Shown here piece by piece: positions 18,484 to 27,801 of a stretch of DNA of 64,000 nucleotides. Every line of letters starts with the position of its first letter. Within the stretch, counting starts at the first letter, position 1. The translations under genes and the position numbers were made by a program. The stretch covers positions 4,816,501-4,880,500 of the forward strand of contig NZ_CP029608.1 of assembly GCF_003352185.1 (NCBI RefSeq), written 5' to 3'. The notes under the pieces are model-generated. The model was not told the DNA's origin. It ran no database searches and saw nothing but the letters and a program-made list of their open reading frames with translations. This DNA is from Pseudomonas kribbensis (lineage in GTDB: Bacteria; Pseudomonadota; Gammaproteobacteria; Pseudomonadales; Pseudomonadaceae).

Positions 18484-19002
18484 GTGAGTCAGTCGCAGTT
18501 CAATCACGTTTTCCTCGCCCAGCGCACTTCACTGCTGCGAACGCTGGAACGCATGGTCAACAACCACAGCACCGCCGAAGACCTGTTGCAGGAAACCTAC
18601 CTGCGCGTCACGCGGGCGCTGAGCGAACGGGCCATCGATCACCTTGAACCCTTTGTCTTCCAGACCGCGCGCAACCTGGCGCTGGACCACTTGCGTGCGC
18701 GCAAGATTCACTCACGCACCATGGTCGACGACGTACCACAGGACGTAGTGCACAGCGTCGCCGCCCCCGCCAGCAGCGCCGAAGACGCCGCCCACGCCGA
18801 ACAATTGCTGGAGCGCCTGAACGTGAGCCTCGGTGAACTCAGCCCCCGTCAGCAGCAAATCTTCATCCTCAGCCGCCTGCACGGGCACAGCTATCAGGAA
18901 ATCGCCGAAGAACTCAGCGTGTCCCTCAGTACGGTGCAGAAAGAACTCAAACTGATCATGACCATTTGCATCGGTGTCGCCGAGCGCTTGAATGGCGACT
19001 GA
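18484..19002 (+). CDS. Iron-starvation ECF sigma factor (FecI/HxuI type)
   Basis: A 172-residue sigma-70 family factor with only regions 2 and 4. Region 2 includes PFVFQTARNLALDHLRARK, and region 4 includes LSPRQQQIFILSRLHGHSYQEIAEELSVS as helix-turn-helix. It starts at a GTG, with the protein beginning SQSQFNHVFLAQR. The next genes are a FecR-like anti-sigma factor, a TonB receptor of haem type and a haem oxygenase, so it should activate haem uptake. A Fur box at its promoter gives iron control, and a candidate target promoter occurs twice downstream. It most resembles the HxuI system by arrangement; I leave the symbol blank because orthology was not tested. Confidence 0.9.
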   Translation: MSQSQFNHVFLAQRTSLLRTLERMVNNHSTAEDLLQETYLRVTRALSERAIDHLEPFVFQTARNLALDHLRARKIHSRTMVDDVPQDVVHSVAAPASSAEDAAHAEQLLERLNVSLGELSPRQQQIFILSRLHGHSYQEIAEELSVSLSTVQKELKLIMTICIGVAERLNGD

Positions 19003-19126
19003 TGCTGTAGGTTTTTTCTGTAAGAGCCAGGATCACCTGCACTGATCATCGGCCTTTGTTACCCTTGCCCGACTTTTACGCTTCACTAAAAAAACAGCCG
19101 TGCACAGACACTGCCGAGGAAACACC

Positions 19127-20092
19127 GTGACGGACACTCACCGCCCTCCTTCGCCCGACACGGCGCAGGACGCCGCCAACGCAATGGACCAGGCTCTGGA
19201 CTGGCTCATCGTGCTCGGCAGCCCGGACGAGGAGCAGACCCGGCAGTTTCATGCCTGGCTGGCGGCCGATCCGTTGAACGCCCAGGCGTTCGCCAAGGCC
19301 CAGGCGATCTGGGATGGCCCGCAAATCGCCCAGTGCGCGCAAGACCTCGCGGCCAGACCGAAGAAAGCCACCGTCCTCACACGCCTGCGCCCACACTGGA
19401 AACCGCTGGCCACCGCCGCGGTGCTGATCCTCGGTCTGTTCAGTTTCAGCAACCTGCCGATGCGTCTGCAGGCCGATCACCTGACCGTGGTCGGCGAGCG
19501 GCAACGTTTGCAGCTGGAGGACGGTTCGAAAGTCCTGCTCAACACCAATTCCGCCTTCTCCAGCACGATCAATGATCGCCAACGCGTTGCGCGACTGTAT
19601 CAGGGCGAAGCGTTTTTCGAGATTCCTGCCAACCGCAGCCAGCCGCTGGAAATCGACGCCGGGCCGGTGAAGGCCAGCGTGCGCGACACCGCGTTCGCCG
19701 TGCGCTATCTGGACGGCGTGGCGCAGGTTCGGGTACAGCGCGGCGATGTCGATCTGCGGGCGACCCGTGACGATGCCCGAGTGCGGCTGTCCGCCGGAGA
19801 AAGCATCCGCATCGGCCCGAATGGTTTCGACCGCCCGGCCAAGGTCGACGCCGCCACCGATCTGGCGTGGGTGCAGGGCCGGCTGATCTTCGAAAACTGC
19901 CCGCTGAATCAGGTGTTGGCGGAACTGCGCCGCTACTACCCGGGCTTCATCATCAACACCAACGAACATCTGGCCGATGTCGCCGTCACCGGCAATTACC
20001 GTCTCGACCAGCCGCTGGACGTGGTGCGCTCGCTCGCTCACATCACCTCGGCCAAGCTTCAGGAATTCCCGGCGCTGGTGATTCTGAACTAA
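19127..20092 (+). CDS. FecR-family anti-sigma factor/sigma regulator
   Basis: Inner-membrane signal protein of 321 residues that carries the surface signal from the receptor to the sigma factor. The N-terminal cytoplasmic DUF4880-like part (~20-70) contains MDQALDWLIVLGSPDEEQTRQFHAWL; one membrane helix follows (~ATAAVLILGLFSFS), then the periplasmic FecR domain with GEAFFEIPANRSQPLEI and VRDTAFAVR, and an STN-like C-terminus. I start at the GTG at 19127, which has GAGG seven bases upstream; a longer reading frame starting at 19100 lacks a ribosome site. It lies 124 bp after the sigma gene and ends 122 bp before the receptor. Confidence 0.9.
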   Translation: MTDTHRPPSPDTAQDAANAMDQALDWLIVLGSPDEEQTRQFHAWLAADPLNAQAFAKAQAIWDGPQIAQCAQDLAARPKKATVLTRLRPHWKPLATAAVLILGLFSFSNLPMRLQADHLTVVGERQRLQLEDGSKVLLNTNSAFSSTINDRQRVARLYQGEAFFEIPANRSQPLEIDAGPVKASVRDTAFAVRYLDGVAQVRVQRGDVDLRATRDDARVRLSAGESIRIGPNGFDRPAKVDAATDLAWVQGRLIFENCPLNQVLAELRRYYPGFIINTNEHLADVAVTGNYRLDQPLDVVRSLAHITSAKLQEFPALVILN

Positions 20093-20102
20093 ATGAGAAT
20101 TA

Positions 20103-20139
20103 TTTTTACTCGATAGTCAAAGCTCGTTCGTCTCGTTAT
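20103..20139 (+). promoter_or_regulatory. Candidate ECF-sigma promoter upstream of the TonB receptor
   Basis: TTTTTACT, fourteen bases, CGTTCGTCTCGTTAT. The same two blocks with the same 14-base spacing recur upstream of hemO (22844-22880), while the spacers differ. Receptor and hemO are the expected targets of the upstream sigma factor, so this is probably its promoter; the CGTCT core resembles -10 elements of iron-starvation sigma factors. Confidence 0.65.
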
Positions 20140-20214
20140 AGCCAATGCAATTGATTCGCATCTTCAGACGTGAATCAGCACCTATAAAGATTCGTGCGAC
20201 ACGGAGCGCTATCG

Positions 20215-22800
20215 ATGTCCTCACGCCTTACCCGCCAGACTTCTTCCCCTTCCCGCGTGCTGTCGTTGCTGACCGCCGCCATCCTGATGGCCGGCACCGC
20301 GCCGTTGATGGCCGCCACCGAGCAACCGGCACGCAACATGGGCGATTACTCGTTCGCCATCAGCCAGCAACCGCTGGTGTCGGCGCTCAACGCGTTCACC
20401 GCCGTCACCGGCTGGCAGGTCGGTTTGCCGGCCGAACTGGGTAAAGGCGTGTCGTCGCCGGGCGTGCGCGGTTCGCTGCCACCGGAAAAAGCCCTGGAGC
20501 GTCTGTTGGTGGGGACCAACCTGAGCTTCCGCAAGCTGAGCAACAACAACGTCGTACTGGAAAAGCGCAGCAACAGCGGCGCGCTCAACCTCGATCAGGT
20601 GACCATCAGTGCCACCCGTCAGGAACAATCGGTCAACAGCGTACCGGCCACCGTCACCGTGCAGACGCGTCAGGATCTGGACCGCAACAACGTCAATACC
20701 ATCAAGGATCTGGTGCGCTACGAGCCGGGCGTGTCCGTCGGCGGTGCCGGTCAGCGCGGCGGTATCAGCGGCTACAACATTCGCGGCATCGACGGTGACC
20801 GCATCCTGACTCAAGTGGATGGTGTCGAAGTGCCGGACGGCTTCTTCAACGGCCCTTACGCCAAGACCCAGCGCAACTACGTCGATCCGGAAATCGTCAA
20901 ACGCGTGGAAATCCTTCGCGGCCCGGCCTCGGTGCTGTACGGCAGCAACGCCATCGGCGGCGCGGTCAGCTACTACACCCTCGACCCGGACGACATCATC
21001 AAGCCCGGCCAAGACGTCGGTGCCCGCCTGAAAACCGGTTACAGCTCCGCCGACGACAGCTGGCTGAAATCTGCCACCGTCGCCGGTCGCGCCGAGCAGT
21101 TCGACGGTTTGCTGCACTACAGCCAGCGCGACGGTCATGAAACCGATTCCTACGGCAGCAACAACGGTACGGGCTTGGGCCGCACTGCCGCCAACCCGGA
21201 GGACGTGAAGGCCTCCAACGTGCTGGCCAAGATCGGCTGGAACTACAGCGAAGGTTCGCGTCTGGGCCTGACCTACGAAAAGTACAAGGATGATCGCGAT
21301 ACCGATCAGAAAAGTGCTTACGGCGGCCCGTTCTTCAATGGCGCTCCGACGATCCCCAACAGCATGCTGCCCGGCGGCATGTATCAGTGGCGTACCGGCA
21401 ACGACACCGTCACCCGCGAGCGTTTCGGCCTGGAGCACAGCTTCGCCCTCGACAGTCTGCTGGCCGACAACGTGAAGTGGAGCCTCAACCACCAGGTCGC
21501 CAAGACCGACCAGAGCACCGAAGAGTTCTACTACCCGATGACCCGTAAAGTGCTGCGTACCCGCGACACGATCTACGAGGAAAAACAATGGGTGTTCGAT
21601 GCGCAACTGGACAAGGCATTCGCCATCGGTGACACCGATCATGTGCTGACCTACGGCACCACGATCAAGCAACAGAAAGTCACCGGTTCACGCAGCGGCG
21701 ACGGCAAGTGCCTGGCAGTCGGTCGCGGCTGCACCGCCATCGGCGCCACCAGTGCGGCGGACGTGCTGAAGAAATCCAGCGACTTCCCGGACCCGACCAT
21801 CAACACCTACAGCCTGTTCGCCCAGGATCAGATCAGCTGGAACAAATGGACCTTCCTGCCGGGCCTGCGCTACGACTACACGCAGCTCAAGCCACACATC
21901 ACTCAGGAATTCCTCAACACCGTGGCCGCCGACGGCAAAGGCACGGTGAGCGACGAAAACAAGACCTGGCATAAAGTCTCGCCGAAATTCGGCCTGACCT
22001 ACGCCCTGACCGACAACTACACCTGGTACGGCCAGTACGCCGAAGGCTTCCGCACCCCGACCGCGAAAGCGTTGTACGGCCGCTTCGAGAACAGCACCAC
22101 CGGCTACAACGTGGCGCCGAACCCGAACCTGGAACCGGAAAAGAGCAAAAGCTATGAAACCGGTCTGCGCGGCAACTTCGAGCAAGGCTCGTTCGACGTG
22201 GCAGTGTTCTATAACAAGTACCGCGATTTCATCAACGAAGACGCCGTCACCCCGGGCTACAGCGAGCTGACCTTCCAGTCCAGCAACATCAAGCACGCCA
22301 CCATCAAGGGTGCCGAAGTCAAGGGTCGTCTGAACCTGGATTCCTTCGGTGCGCCGCAAGGTCTGTACACCCAGGGTTCGATTTCCTACGCCTACGGACG
22401 CAACAACGACAACGGCGAGCCGTTGAACAGCGTCAATCCGCTGACCGGCGTATTCGGTCTGGGTTATGACCAGGACAACTACGGCGGCCTGCTGAGCTGG
22501 ACCGTGGTGAAGAAAAAGGATCGCGTCGACGACACCAACTTCAAGTCGCCGGACGGTGTCAGCAGTCAATTCAAGTCCCCGGGTTTCGGCATTCTCGATC
22601 TGGCCGGCTACTACAAGGTGACCGACGACGTCACCGTCAGCGGCGGCATCTACAACCTGACCGACAAGAAGTACTGGTTGTGGGATGACGTGCGCGGTTA
22701 CGACAGCGTCGGCGAAGCGTCGGTGACACAACCGGCCAACCTTGATCGCCTGACCCAGCCGGGTCGCAACTTCGCGATCAACCTGGTCTGGGATATCTGA
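20215..22800 (+). CDS. TonB-dependent haem-type receptor with N-terminal signalling domain (HxuA-like)
   Basis: Outer-membrane receptor of 861 residues. Order: signal peptide to ~35 (GTAPLMA), an STN signalling domain at ~40-118 (SFAISQQPLVSALNAF), a TonB-box-like LDQVTISAT, a plug (~140-260, with VEILRGPASVLYGSNAIGG) and a 22-strand barrel ending in NLVWDI. FRTP (612-615) and NPNL (636-639) are the paired boxes of haem/haemoglobin receptors. No histidine lies between them, although many haem receptors have one there. The STN domain and the adjacent sigma/anti-sigma pair imply cell-surface signalling. I start at the ATG with GGAG eight bases upstream; a GTG seven codons earlier is an alternative. 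Confidence 0.9.
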   Translation: MSSRLTRQTSSPSRVLSLLTAAILMAGTAPLMAATEQPARNMGDYSFAISQQPLVSALNAFTAVTGWQVGLPAELGKGVSSPGVRGSLPPEKALERLLVGTNLSFRKLSNNNVVLEKRSNSGALNLDQVTISATRQEQSVNSVPATVTVQTRQDLDRNNVNTIKDLVRYEPGVSVGGAGQRGGISGYNIRGIDGDRILTQVDGVEVPDGFFNGPYAKTQRNYVDPEIVKRVEILRGPASVLYGSNAIGGAVSYYTLDPDDIIKPGQDVGARLKTGYSSADDSWLKSATVAGRAEQFDGLLHYSQRDGHETDSYGSNNGTGLGRTAANPEDVKASNVLAKIGWNYSEGSRLGLTYEKYKDDRDTDQKSAYGGPFFNGAPTIPNSMLPGGMYQWRTGNDTVTRERFGLEHSFALDSLLADNVKWSLNHQVAKTDQSTEEFYYPMTRKVLRTRDTIYEEKQWVFDAQLDKAFAIGDTDHVLTYGTTIKQQKVTGSRSGDGKCLAVGRGCTAIGATSAADVLKKSSDFPDPTINTYSLFAQDQISWNKWTFLPGLRYDYTQLKPHITQEFLNTVAADGKGTVSDENKTWHKVSPKFGLTYALTDNYTWYGQYAEGFRTPTAKALYGRFENSTTGYNVAPNPNLEPEKSKSYETGLRGNFEQGSFDVAVFYNKYRDFINEDAVTPGYSELTFQSSNIKHATIKGAEVKGRLNLDSFGAPQGLYTQGSISYAYGRNNDNGEPLNSVNPLTGVFGLGYDQDNYGGLLSWTVVKKKDRVDDTNFKSPDGVSSQFKSPGFGILDLAGYYKVTDDVTVSGGIYNLTDKKYWLWDDVRGYDSVGEASVTQPANLDRLTQPGRNFAINLVWDI

Positions 22801-22809
22801 TCCGGATGA

Positions 22810-22848
22810 CCTCACGGCGCGTGCATTGTCGCGCCGGGAGGTTTTTTT
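22810..22848 (+). terminator. Rho-independent terminator after the TonB receptor
   Basis: CCTC-CGGCGCG pairs with CGCGCCG-GAGG around one A/G mismatch and an 8-base loop, followed by seven T residues. The T run also forms the -35-like block of the candidate hemO promoter, so the two signals overlap. Confidence 0.8.
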
Positions 22849-22880
22849 ACTGTCCCGCGCTTGCCCGTTCGTCTCGTTAT
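22844..22880 (+). promoter_or_regulatory. Candidate ECF-sigma promoter upstream of hemO
   Basis: TTTTTACT, fourteen bases, CGTTCGTCTCGTTAT; identical in both blocks and spacing to 20103-20139. It ends 28 bp before the hemO start codon. It would let hemO be transcribed by the same sigma factor despite the terminator. Confidence 0.65.
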
Positions 22881-22908
22881 CAAGCGCCTCTTTTATCAAG
22901 GACATCTC

Positions 22909-23505
22909 ATGAGCACCCCGGAAAAAGCCCTGCGTTCGCAACGCCTGAACCAGATCACTCACGAGCCGCACAGCAAGCTCGATGCGCTGGTGAAAGCCCA
23001 TGCGCCGTTCGAGACTCGCGCCAATTTCGCTCGCTTCGTGGTCGCGCAGTACCTGTTCCAGTCGGAACTGGTGTCGCTGTACAACGATGCCGAACTGACC
23101 GCCATCGTCCCTGACCTGCCGGCCCGCTGCCGCGCTGAAGCGGCCAAGGCCGACCTTGCGGACCTGGACACCGAAGTGCCTGCGCCAGTGGCCGGTGCGG
23201 TGAAAAACCCGAGCAAGGCCCGCGCCCTGGGCTGGATCTTCGTGTCCGAGGGTTCCAAGCTCGGCGCGGCGTTCCTGATCAAACGCGCCGTCGCGCTGGA
23301 ACTGAGCGAAACCTTCGGCGCCCGTCACCTGGGCGAGCCTGAAGGCGGTCGCGCCGAAGGCTGGAAGAGCTTCGTGCGTACCCTCGATTCGCTGCAATTC
23401 AGCGCCGAAGAAGAAGCTGAAGTGGAGCAAGGCGCGATCGATGCGTTCAACCGCTTCACCGTGCTGCTGGAACAGGCTTATGCCACGGAAGCCGAACCGG
23501 CCTGA
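22909..23505 (+). CDS. hemO: Biliverdin-producing haem oxygenase (HemO/PigA type)
   Basis: Cytosolic haem oxygenase of 198 residues that opens haem to biliverdin and frees iron. It closely follows the PigA pattern: QRLNQITHEPHSKLDALV with the proximal histidine (His21 here), NFARFVVAQYLFQ, and the distal-helix GWIFVSEGSKLGAAFL with conserved glycines. ARHLGEPEGGRAEGWKSF is also typical. The ATG has AAGGA six bases upstream. It follows the TonB receptor by 108 bp containing a terminator and a candidate ECF promoter. Its place completes a haem uptake and degradation locus. Confidence 0.93.
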   Translation: MSTPEKALRSQRLNQITHEPHSKLDALVKAHAPFETRANFARFVVAQYLFQSELVSLYNDAELTAIVPDLPARCRAEAAKADLADLDTEVPAPVAGAVKNPSKARALGWIFVSEGSKLGAAFLIKRAVALELSETFGARHLGEPEGGRAEGWKSFVRTLDSLQFSAEEEAEVEQGAIDAFNRFTVLLEQAYATEAEPA

Positions 23506-23518
23506 AGCGACACCGACT

Positions 23519-23619
23519 CCCCATTGTGGGAGCTAGCCTGCTAGCGATTGCGACCTGACATTCAATGCAGATGTCGACTGATATACCGCCATCGCGAGCA
23601 AGCTCGCTCCCACATGGGA
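23519..23619. repeat. REPIN-type paired REP palindromes
   Basis: Two inverted REP units (ATTGTGGGAGCTAGCC at the left, AAGCTCGCTCCCACATGGG at the right), each with its own inner palindrome, are separated by about 45 bp. This is the usual fluorescens-group REPIN form. The left unit has GCTAGCCTGCTAGC in place of the common GCGAGCTTGCTCGC. Confidence 0.8.
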
Positions 23620-23668
23620 ACCGAGCAAATCTGTAGAATCCCCGTTTCGCCTCACACACTTCGAGCCC

Positions 23669-24064
23669 ATGCCCCAACCCGCCTCCTCCCGACTCGCCCG
23701 CCTGCTGTTCGGCCTGCTCGCCTACGTCAGCCTCGGCATCGGCCTGATCGCCATCGTCGTGCCCGGCCTGCCGACCACCGAGTTCATCCTGCTCGCCGCC
23801 TGGGCCGCGACCCGCAGTTCGCCGCGCCTGAGTGCCTGGCTGGAAAACCATCGGCTGTTCGGGCCGATCCTGAGCAACTGGCGCAACGGCAAGATCATCG
23901 CCCGCAAGGCCAAGGTCAGCGCCACCGTCAGCATGCTGCTGTGCGCCACCCTGATGCTGGTGGTGCTAGATCACGGCTGGCCGGTCTATCTCGCAATTGC
24001 CGGCATGACCCTGGGCAACCTGTGGATCTGGTCACGCCCGGAATCGCTGCCGAAGATTTCCTGA
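23669..24064 (+). CDS. YbaN-like (DUF454) inner-membrane protein
   Basis: A 131-residue membrane protein of the DUF454/YbaN family, function unknown. Three or four hydrophobic segments are visible: LLFGLLAYVSLGIGLIAIVVPGLP (~11-35), EFILLAAWAAT (~37-48), and a C-terminal pair from VSATVSMLLCATLMLVV to LAIAGMTLGNLWIW. The PGLPTTEFILLAAW signature is diagnostic of the family. Between the pairs is a basic stretch, RLSAWLENHRLFGPIL. It is a single gene between a REPIN and a chemoreceptor gene, with no obvious functional link to hemO. Confidence 0.85.
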   Translation: MPQPASSRLARLLFGLLAYVSLGIGLIAIVVPGLPTTEFILLAAWAATRSSPRLSAWLENHRLFGPILSNWRNGKIIARKAKVSATVSMLLCATLMLVVLDHGWPVYLAIAGMTLGNLWIWSRPESLPKIS

Positions 24065-24244
24065 TTTTTTCCTTCTTTTCAGGGCTTTTGCCCGCGCAAA
24101 CGTTTTGCCGCGACCGTTCGTCGGCATGCGCCTCATGCACCCTCGCCCCGCGCCGATGAGCAATGAATGGCGCTGAATGGATTTGGCGAACCGGGCAATT
24201 ACGTGCCCCGTAGCCAACAGTTCATTCATTCGCGAGAACACCCC

Positions 24245-26383
24245 ATGTTCGACTCCCTGTCCATTCGCCTGAAAATCGTCCTGCTGTCCGGGCTCTGCCT
24301 GCTCGGCGTGGTTGCGCTGATCGTCGGCATCAACATCTACCAGACCAACCAGAACGACGAACTGGTCAGCGATTCGAGCAGCAAGATGCTCACCGCAAGC
24401 GTGCAGAACCTGCTGCAGGCCAAGGCGGCCGAACAGGCGGTACAGGTGCAGAAAACCTTCGGCGAGAGCCTTCTGGTGATCACCGCACTGGCCGACCAGA
24501 TCAAGGACATGCGCGTCATGGCCGCCAAGCGTTCGCTGGACGCCGGGGCCTTGCGTGAAGAGTTGAACCTGAGCCTGAAAACCGCGTTCGAGCGCAACAG
24601 CAAGGTGCTCGGCATCTGGCTGGCCTTCGAACCCAACGGGCTGGACGGCAAGGACAGCGAGTTCGTCAACGACGCCGCGCGCCAGTCCAACGAAGCCGGG
24701 CGCTTCGCCACTTACTGGAGTCGCGCCGCCGGTTCTGCGCTGAACACGATCATGGTCGAAGAAGACATGACCAAGACCACCCTCAGCGTCAGCGGCACAC
24801 CCTACAACAGTTGGTACACCTGCCCTCGCGACAACAAGCGCACCTGCCTGCTCGACCCGTACGCCGACACCGTGGGCACCAAGGAAATGCTCATGACCAC
24901 CATTTCCGTGCCGCTGCTGGTGGACGGCAAGGCCATCGGCGTGGTCGGCATCGACATCGCCCTCGACGCCCTGCAAGCGGCGGCCGTGGGCTCCCAGCGC
25001 GAACTGTTCAACGGTGCCGGGCACATGCTGATCGTCTCCGGCAGCGGCGTGCTCGGCGCCTACAGCACCGACGCGACCAAAGTCGGCAAAGGCATCGCCG
25101 AAACCCTGGGCGCCGAAGGCAAGGACATCCTGCAACTGCTGAGCGCCGGCACACCGAAGATTCTCGAACAGGGCGACCTGATCCGCGCCGTGTACCCGGT
25201 CGACCCGATCGGCAACTCCCGGGCCTGGGGCGTGGTCATCGACCTGCCGAAACAAGTGCTGCTGGCCGACTCGGTCAAGCTGCAAGCGGTGCTTGATGAC
25301 GCTCAGCAAACCGGCGTAATGACCGCGTTGGCGGTGGCCGTGATCGCCGGCCTGATCGGCCTGGTGCTGATCTGGCTCACCGCTTCGGGCGTGACCCGGC
25401 CGATCAACAGCGTCGCCGAGATGTTGAAGAACATCGCCAGCGGCGAAGGCGACCTGACCCAGCGCTTGAACTACACCAAGAAGGATGAACTCGGCGAGCT
25501 GGTGAACTGGTTCAACCGCTTCCTCGACAAGCTGCAGCCGACCATCGCCCAGATCAAACAAAGCATCACCGAGGCCCGTGGCACCGCCGATCAGTCGTCG
25601 GAAATCGCCCGCCAGACCAGCGAAGGCATGCAGGTGCAGTTCCGCGAGATCGATCAGGTTGCGACCGCCTCCAACGAAATGAGCGCCACCGCCCACGACG
25701 TGGCCAACAGCGCCTCGAACGCCGCCAACGCGGCGAAAGGCGCCGATCAGTCGGCCAAGGACGGTATGTCGATCATCGAGCGCAGCACCCGCGACATCAA
25801 CCAACTGGCCGATGAGGTCAGCAAAGCGGTGACCGAGGTTGAAGAACTGGCGGTCAACAGCGAGCAGATCGGTTCGGTGCTGGAGGTGATCCGCAGCATC
25901 GCCGAACAGACCAACCTGCTGGCGCTGAACGCCGCGATCGAAGCGGCCCGTGCTGGTGAAAGCGGTCGTGGTTTCGCCGTCGTCGCCGACGAAGTCCGTA
26001 ACCTGGCCAAGCGCACTCAGGATTCGGTCGAGGAAATCCGCGTGGTGATCGAACGCATCCAGACCGGCACCCGTGGCGTGGTCGCGACCATGCATTCGAG
26101 CCAGACCCAGGCCCACAACAACGCCGGGCAGATCCGCCAGGCGGTGGATGCCCTCGGCAAGATCAGCGACGCGGTTACGGTGATCAGCGACATGAATCTG
26201 CAAATCGCCAGCGCCGCCGAACAGCAGAGCGCCGTGGCCGAAGAGGTCAACCGCAACGTCTCGGCGATCCGTACCGTCACCGAAACCCTGACCGAACAGG
26301 CCACCGAATCGGCGGCGATCAGCAGCCAGTTGAATGCTCTGGCCAGCCAGCAGATGAAATTGATGGATCAGTTCCGCGTCTGA
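24245..26383 (+). CDS. Methyl-accepting chemotaxis protein with dCache-type sensor
   Basis: Chemoreceptor of 712 residues. A first membrane helix (~8-32) precedes a periplasmic region of about 325 residues, consistent with a double Cache domain ([13 protein letters not shown] and [18 protein letters not shown]). A second helix (~360-382), HAMP, and a signalling domain with the hairpin tip [19 protein letters not shown] follow. I start at the ATG of [10 protein letters not shown]; upstream in-frame codons do not resemble family N-termini. The WY and DPY residues around 195-210 recall dCache receptors for amino acids or amines such as TlpQ/McpU, but the ligand cannot be fixed from this. Confidence 0.92.
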   Translation: MFDSLSIRLKIVLLSGLCLLGVVALIVGINIYQTNQNDELVSDSSSKMLTASVQNLLQAKAAEQAVQVQKTFGESLLVITALADQIKDMRVMAAKRSLDAGALREELNLSLKTAFERNSKVLGIWLAFEPNGLDGKDSEFVNDAARQSNEAGRFATYWSRAAGSALNTIMVEEDMTKTTLSVSGTPYNSWYTCPRDNKRTCLLDPYADTVGTKEMLMTTISVPLLVDGKAIGVVGIDIALDALQAAAVGSQRELFNGAGHMLIVSGSGVLGAYSTDATKVGKGIAETLGAEGKDILQLLSAGTPKILEQGDLIRAVYPVDPIGNSRAWGVVIDLPKQVLLADSVKLQAVLDDAQQTGVMTALAVAVIAGLIGLVLIWLTASGVTRPINSVAEMLKNIASGEGDLTQRLNYTKKDELGELVNWFNRFLDKLQPTIAQIKQSITEARGTADQSSEIARQTSEGMQVQFREIDQVATASNEMSATAHDVANSASNAANAAKGADQSAKDGMSIIERSTRDINQLADEVSKAVTEVEELAVNSEQIGSVLEVIRSIAEQTNLLALNAAIEAARAGESGRGFAVVADEVRNLAKRTQDSVEEIRVVIERIQTGTRGVVATMHSSQTQAHNNAGQIRQAVDALGKISDAVTVISDMNLQIASAAEQQSAVAEEVNRNVSAIRTVTETLTEQATESAAISSQLNALASQQMKLMDQFRV

Positions 26384-26438
26384 CCTCCCCCCGATCGTCA
26401 TCTGTTCTATGATCAGGCCCTCTTCCGGAGGGCCTTCG

Positions 26439-27788
26439 ATGACTGATCTGCTCACGTCCATTCAAGCCGCACTCGGCTTGCCCAGCACGCCGATTCCGTT
26501 CACCGCCGAGGGCGCCCTGCCCTCGGCGTTTGCTGTCACCGACCTTGCCTGCGCGAGCATTGCCGCGGCCGGGCAGGCAGTCGGCGAATTGCTCCGGCAG
26601 CAGACCGGCCACCTGCCCAGCGTAGAAGTTGACCGCCGTCTCGCCTCGTTCTGGTTCGCGACCTCACTGCGACCGATCGGCTGGGAGGTCCCGCCGCTGT
26701 GGGATCCGGTGGCCGGCGACTATGCAACGAAGGACGGCTGGATTCGCCTGCACACCAACGCCCCGCATCACCGCGCCGCCGCTGAAAGCGTGCTCGGTGC
26801 CTGCGCCGACCGCGCGGCCATGGCAGCGAAAGTCGCGCAATGGGCCAGTGCCGATCTGGAGCAAGCGGTGGTCGATGCCAAGGGTTGTGCTGCCGAAATG
26901 CGCAGTTGGGAACAGTGGCAGAAACACCCGCAAGGATTGGCGGTGAACGCCGAACCCTTGGTGCATTTCAGTGATGGGAAAGATGAAAGTCGTCAACTCT
27001 GGCAAGGCTCGATGGCACAACCGCTAGCCGGACTCAAGGTGCTGGATCTGACCCGAGTACTCGCCGGTCCTACTGCCAGCCGCTTTCTCGCGGGGCTAGG
27101 CGCCAATGTCCTGCGCATCGACCCGCCGACCTGGAACGAACCCGGCGTAGTGCCGGAAGTGACCCTCGGTAAACGCTGTGCACGACTGGAGCTCCATCAA
27201 CCGGCAGATCGTGCGGTGTTCGAAGGTTTGCTAAAGGACGCGGACATTCTGCTGCACGGCTATCGCGCCGATGCGCTTGAACACCTCGGTTTCGGCGCCG
27301 AACGTCGCCGACAACTGGCACCGGGGCTGATCGATGTCTGCCTCAACGCCTACGGCTGGAGCGGCCCGTGGCAGAACCGTCGAGGCTTCGACAGCCTGGT
27401 GCAGATGAGCAGCGGGATTGCCGAGGCGGGGCAGCGCTGGAAACAGGCGGACAAACCGACGCCGCTACCGGTGCAGGCACTGGATCATGCGACGGGGTAT
27501 CTGATGGCGGCGAGTGTGATCAGGTTGCTGGCCGAGAGGCTGCGCAGTGGTCGAGGTGGATCGGCAAGATTGTCGCTGGCGCGGACGGCGAAGTTGTTGA
27601 TCGAGCAGGAACCGGGGACGGACGAAGTGCTGCGCCCGGAAGATGCAAAAGATCGGAGTTTGCTGATGGAGCAGACGCCCTGGGGTCCGGCGCATCGGCT
27701 GCAAGCGCCATTGAAGATCAGAGGGACGCCGTTGCACTGGGCATTGCCGGCCACCGAGTTGGGTTCACATCAACCGCGATGGTTTTGA
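26439..27788 (+). CDS. CoA-transferase family III (CaiB/BaiF) protein
   Basis: A 449-residue CoA-transferase-like protein. The family III core begins near residue 195 with LAGLKVLDLTRVLAGPTASRFLAGLGANVLRID and includes GYRADALEHLGFG and LNAYGWSGPWQNRRGFDSLVQ. The first ~190 residues are a further domain related to the small domain of the family. Substrate and acyl group are not recognisable. The ATG is 6 bp after a CGGAGGGCC ribosome-site-like run. It is convergent with the AlkA-like gene, 13 bp away, and 55 bp after the chemoreceptor, with no metabolic partner nearby. Confidence 0.82.
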   Translation: MTDLLTSIQAALGLPSTPIPFTAEGALPSAFAVTDLACASIAAAGQAVGELLRQQTGHLPSVEVDRRLASFWFATSLRPIGWEVPPLWDPVAGDYATKDGWIRLHTNAPHHRAAAESVLGACADRAAMAAKVAQWASADLEQAVVDAKGCAAEMRSWEQWQKHPQGLAVNAEPLVHFSDGKDESRQLWQGSMAQPLAGLKVLDLTRVLAGPTASRFLAGLGANVLRIDPPTWNEPGVVPEVTLGKRCARLELHQPADRAVFEGLLKDADILLHGYRADALEHLGFGAERRRQLAPGLIDVCLNAYGWSGPWQNRRGFDSLVQMSSGIAEAGQRWKQADKPTPLPVQALDHATGYLMAASVIRLLAERLRSGRGGSARLSLARTAKLLIEQEPGTDEVLRPEDAKDRSLLMEQTPWGPAHRLQAPLKIRGTPLHWALPATELGSHQPRWF

Positions 27789-27801
27789 GTGTGTGCGGGT
27801 A

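Noticed and set aside
24032..26461. An 809-codon minus-strand frame opposite the chemoreceptor
   Set aside because: Antisense to a clear MCP with full signalling domain; composition (His/Gln/Arg/Asp-rich) is typical of shadow translation.
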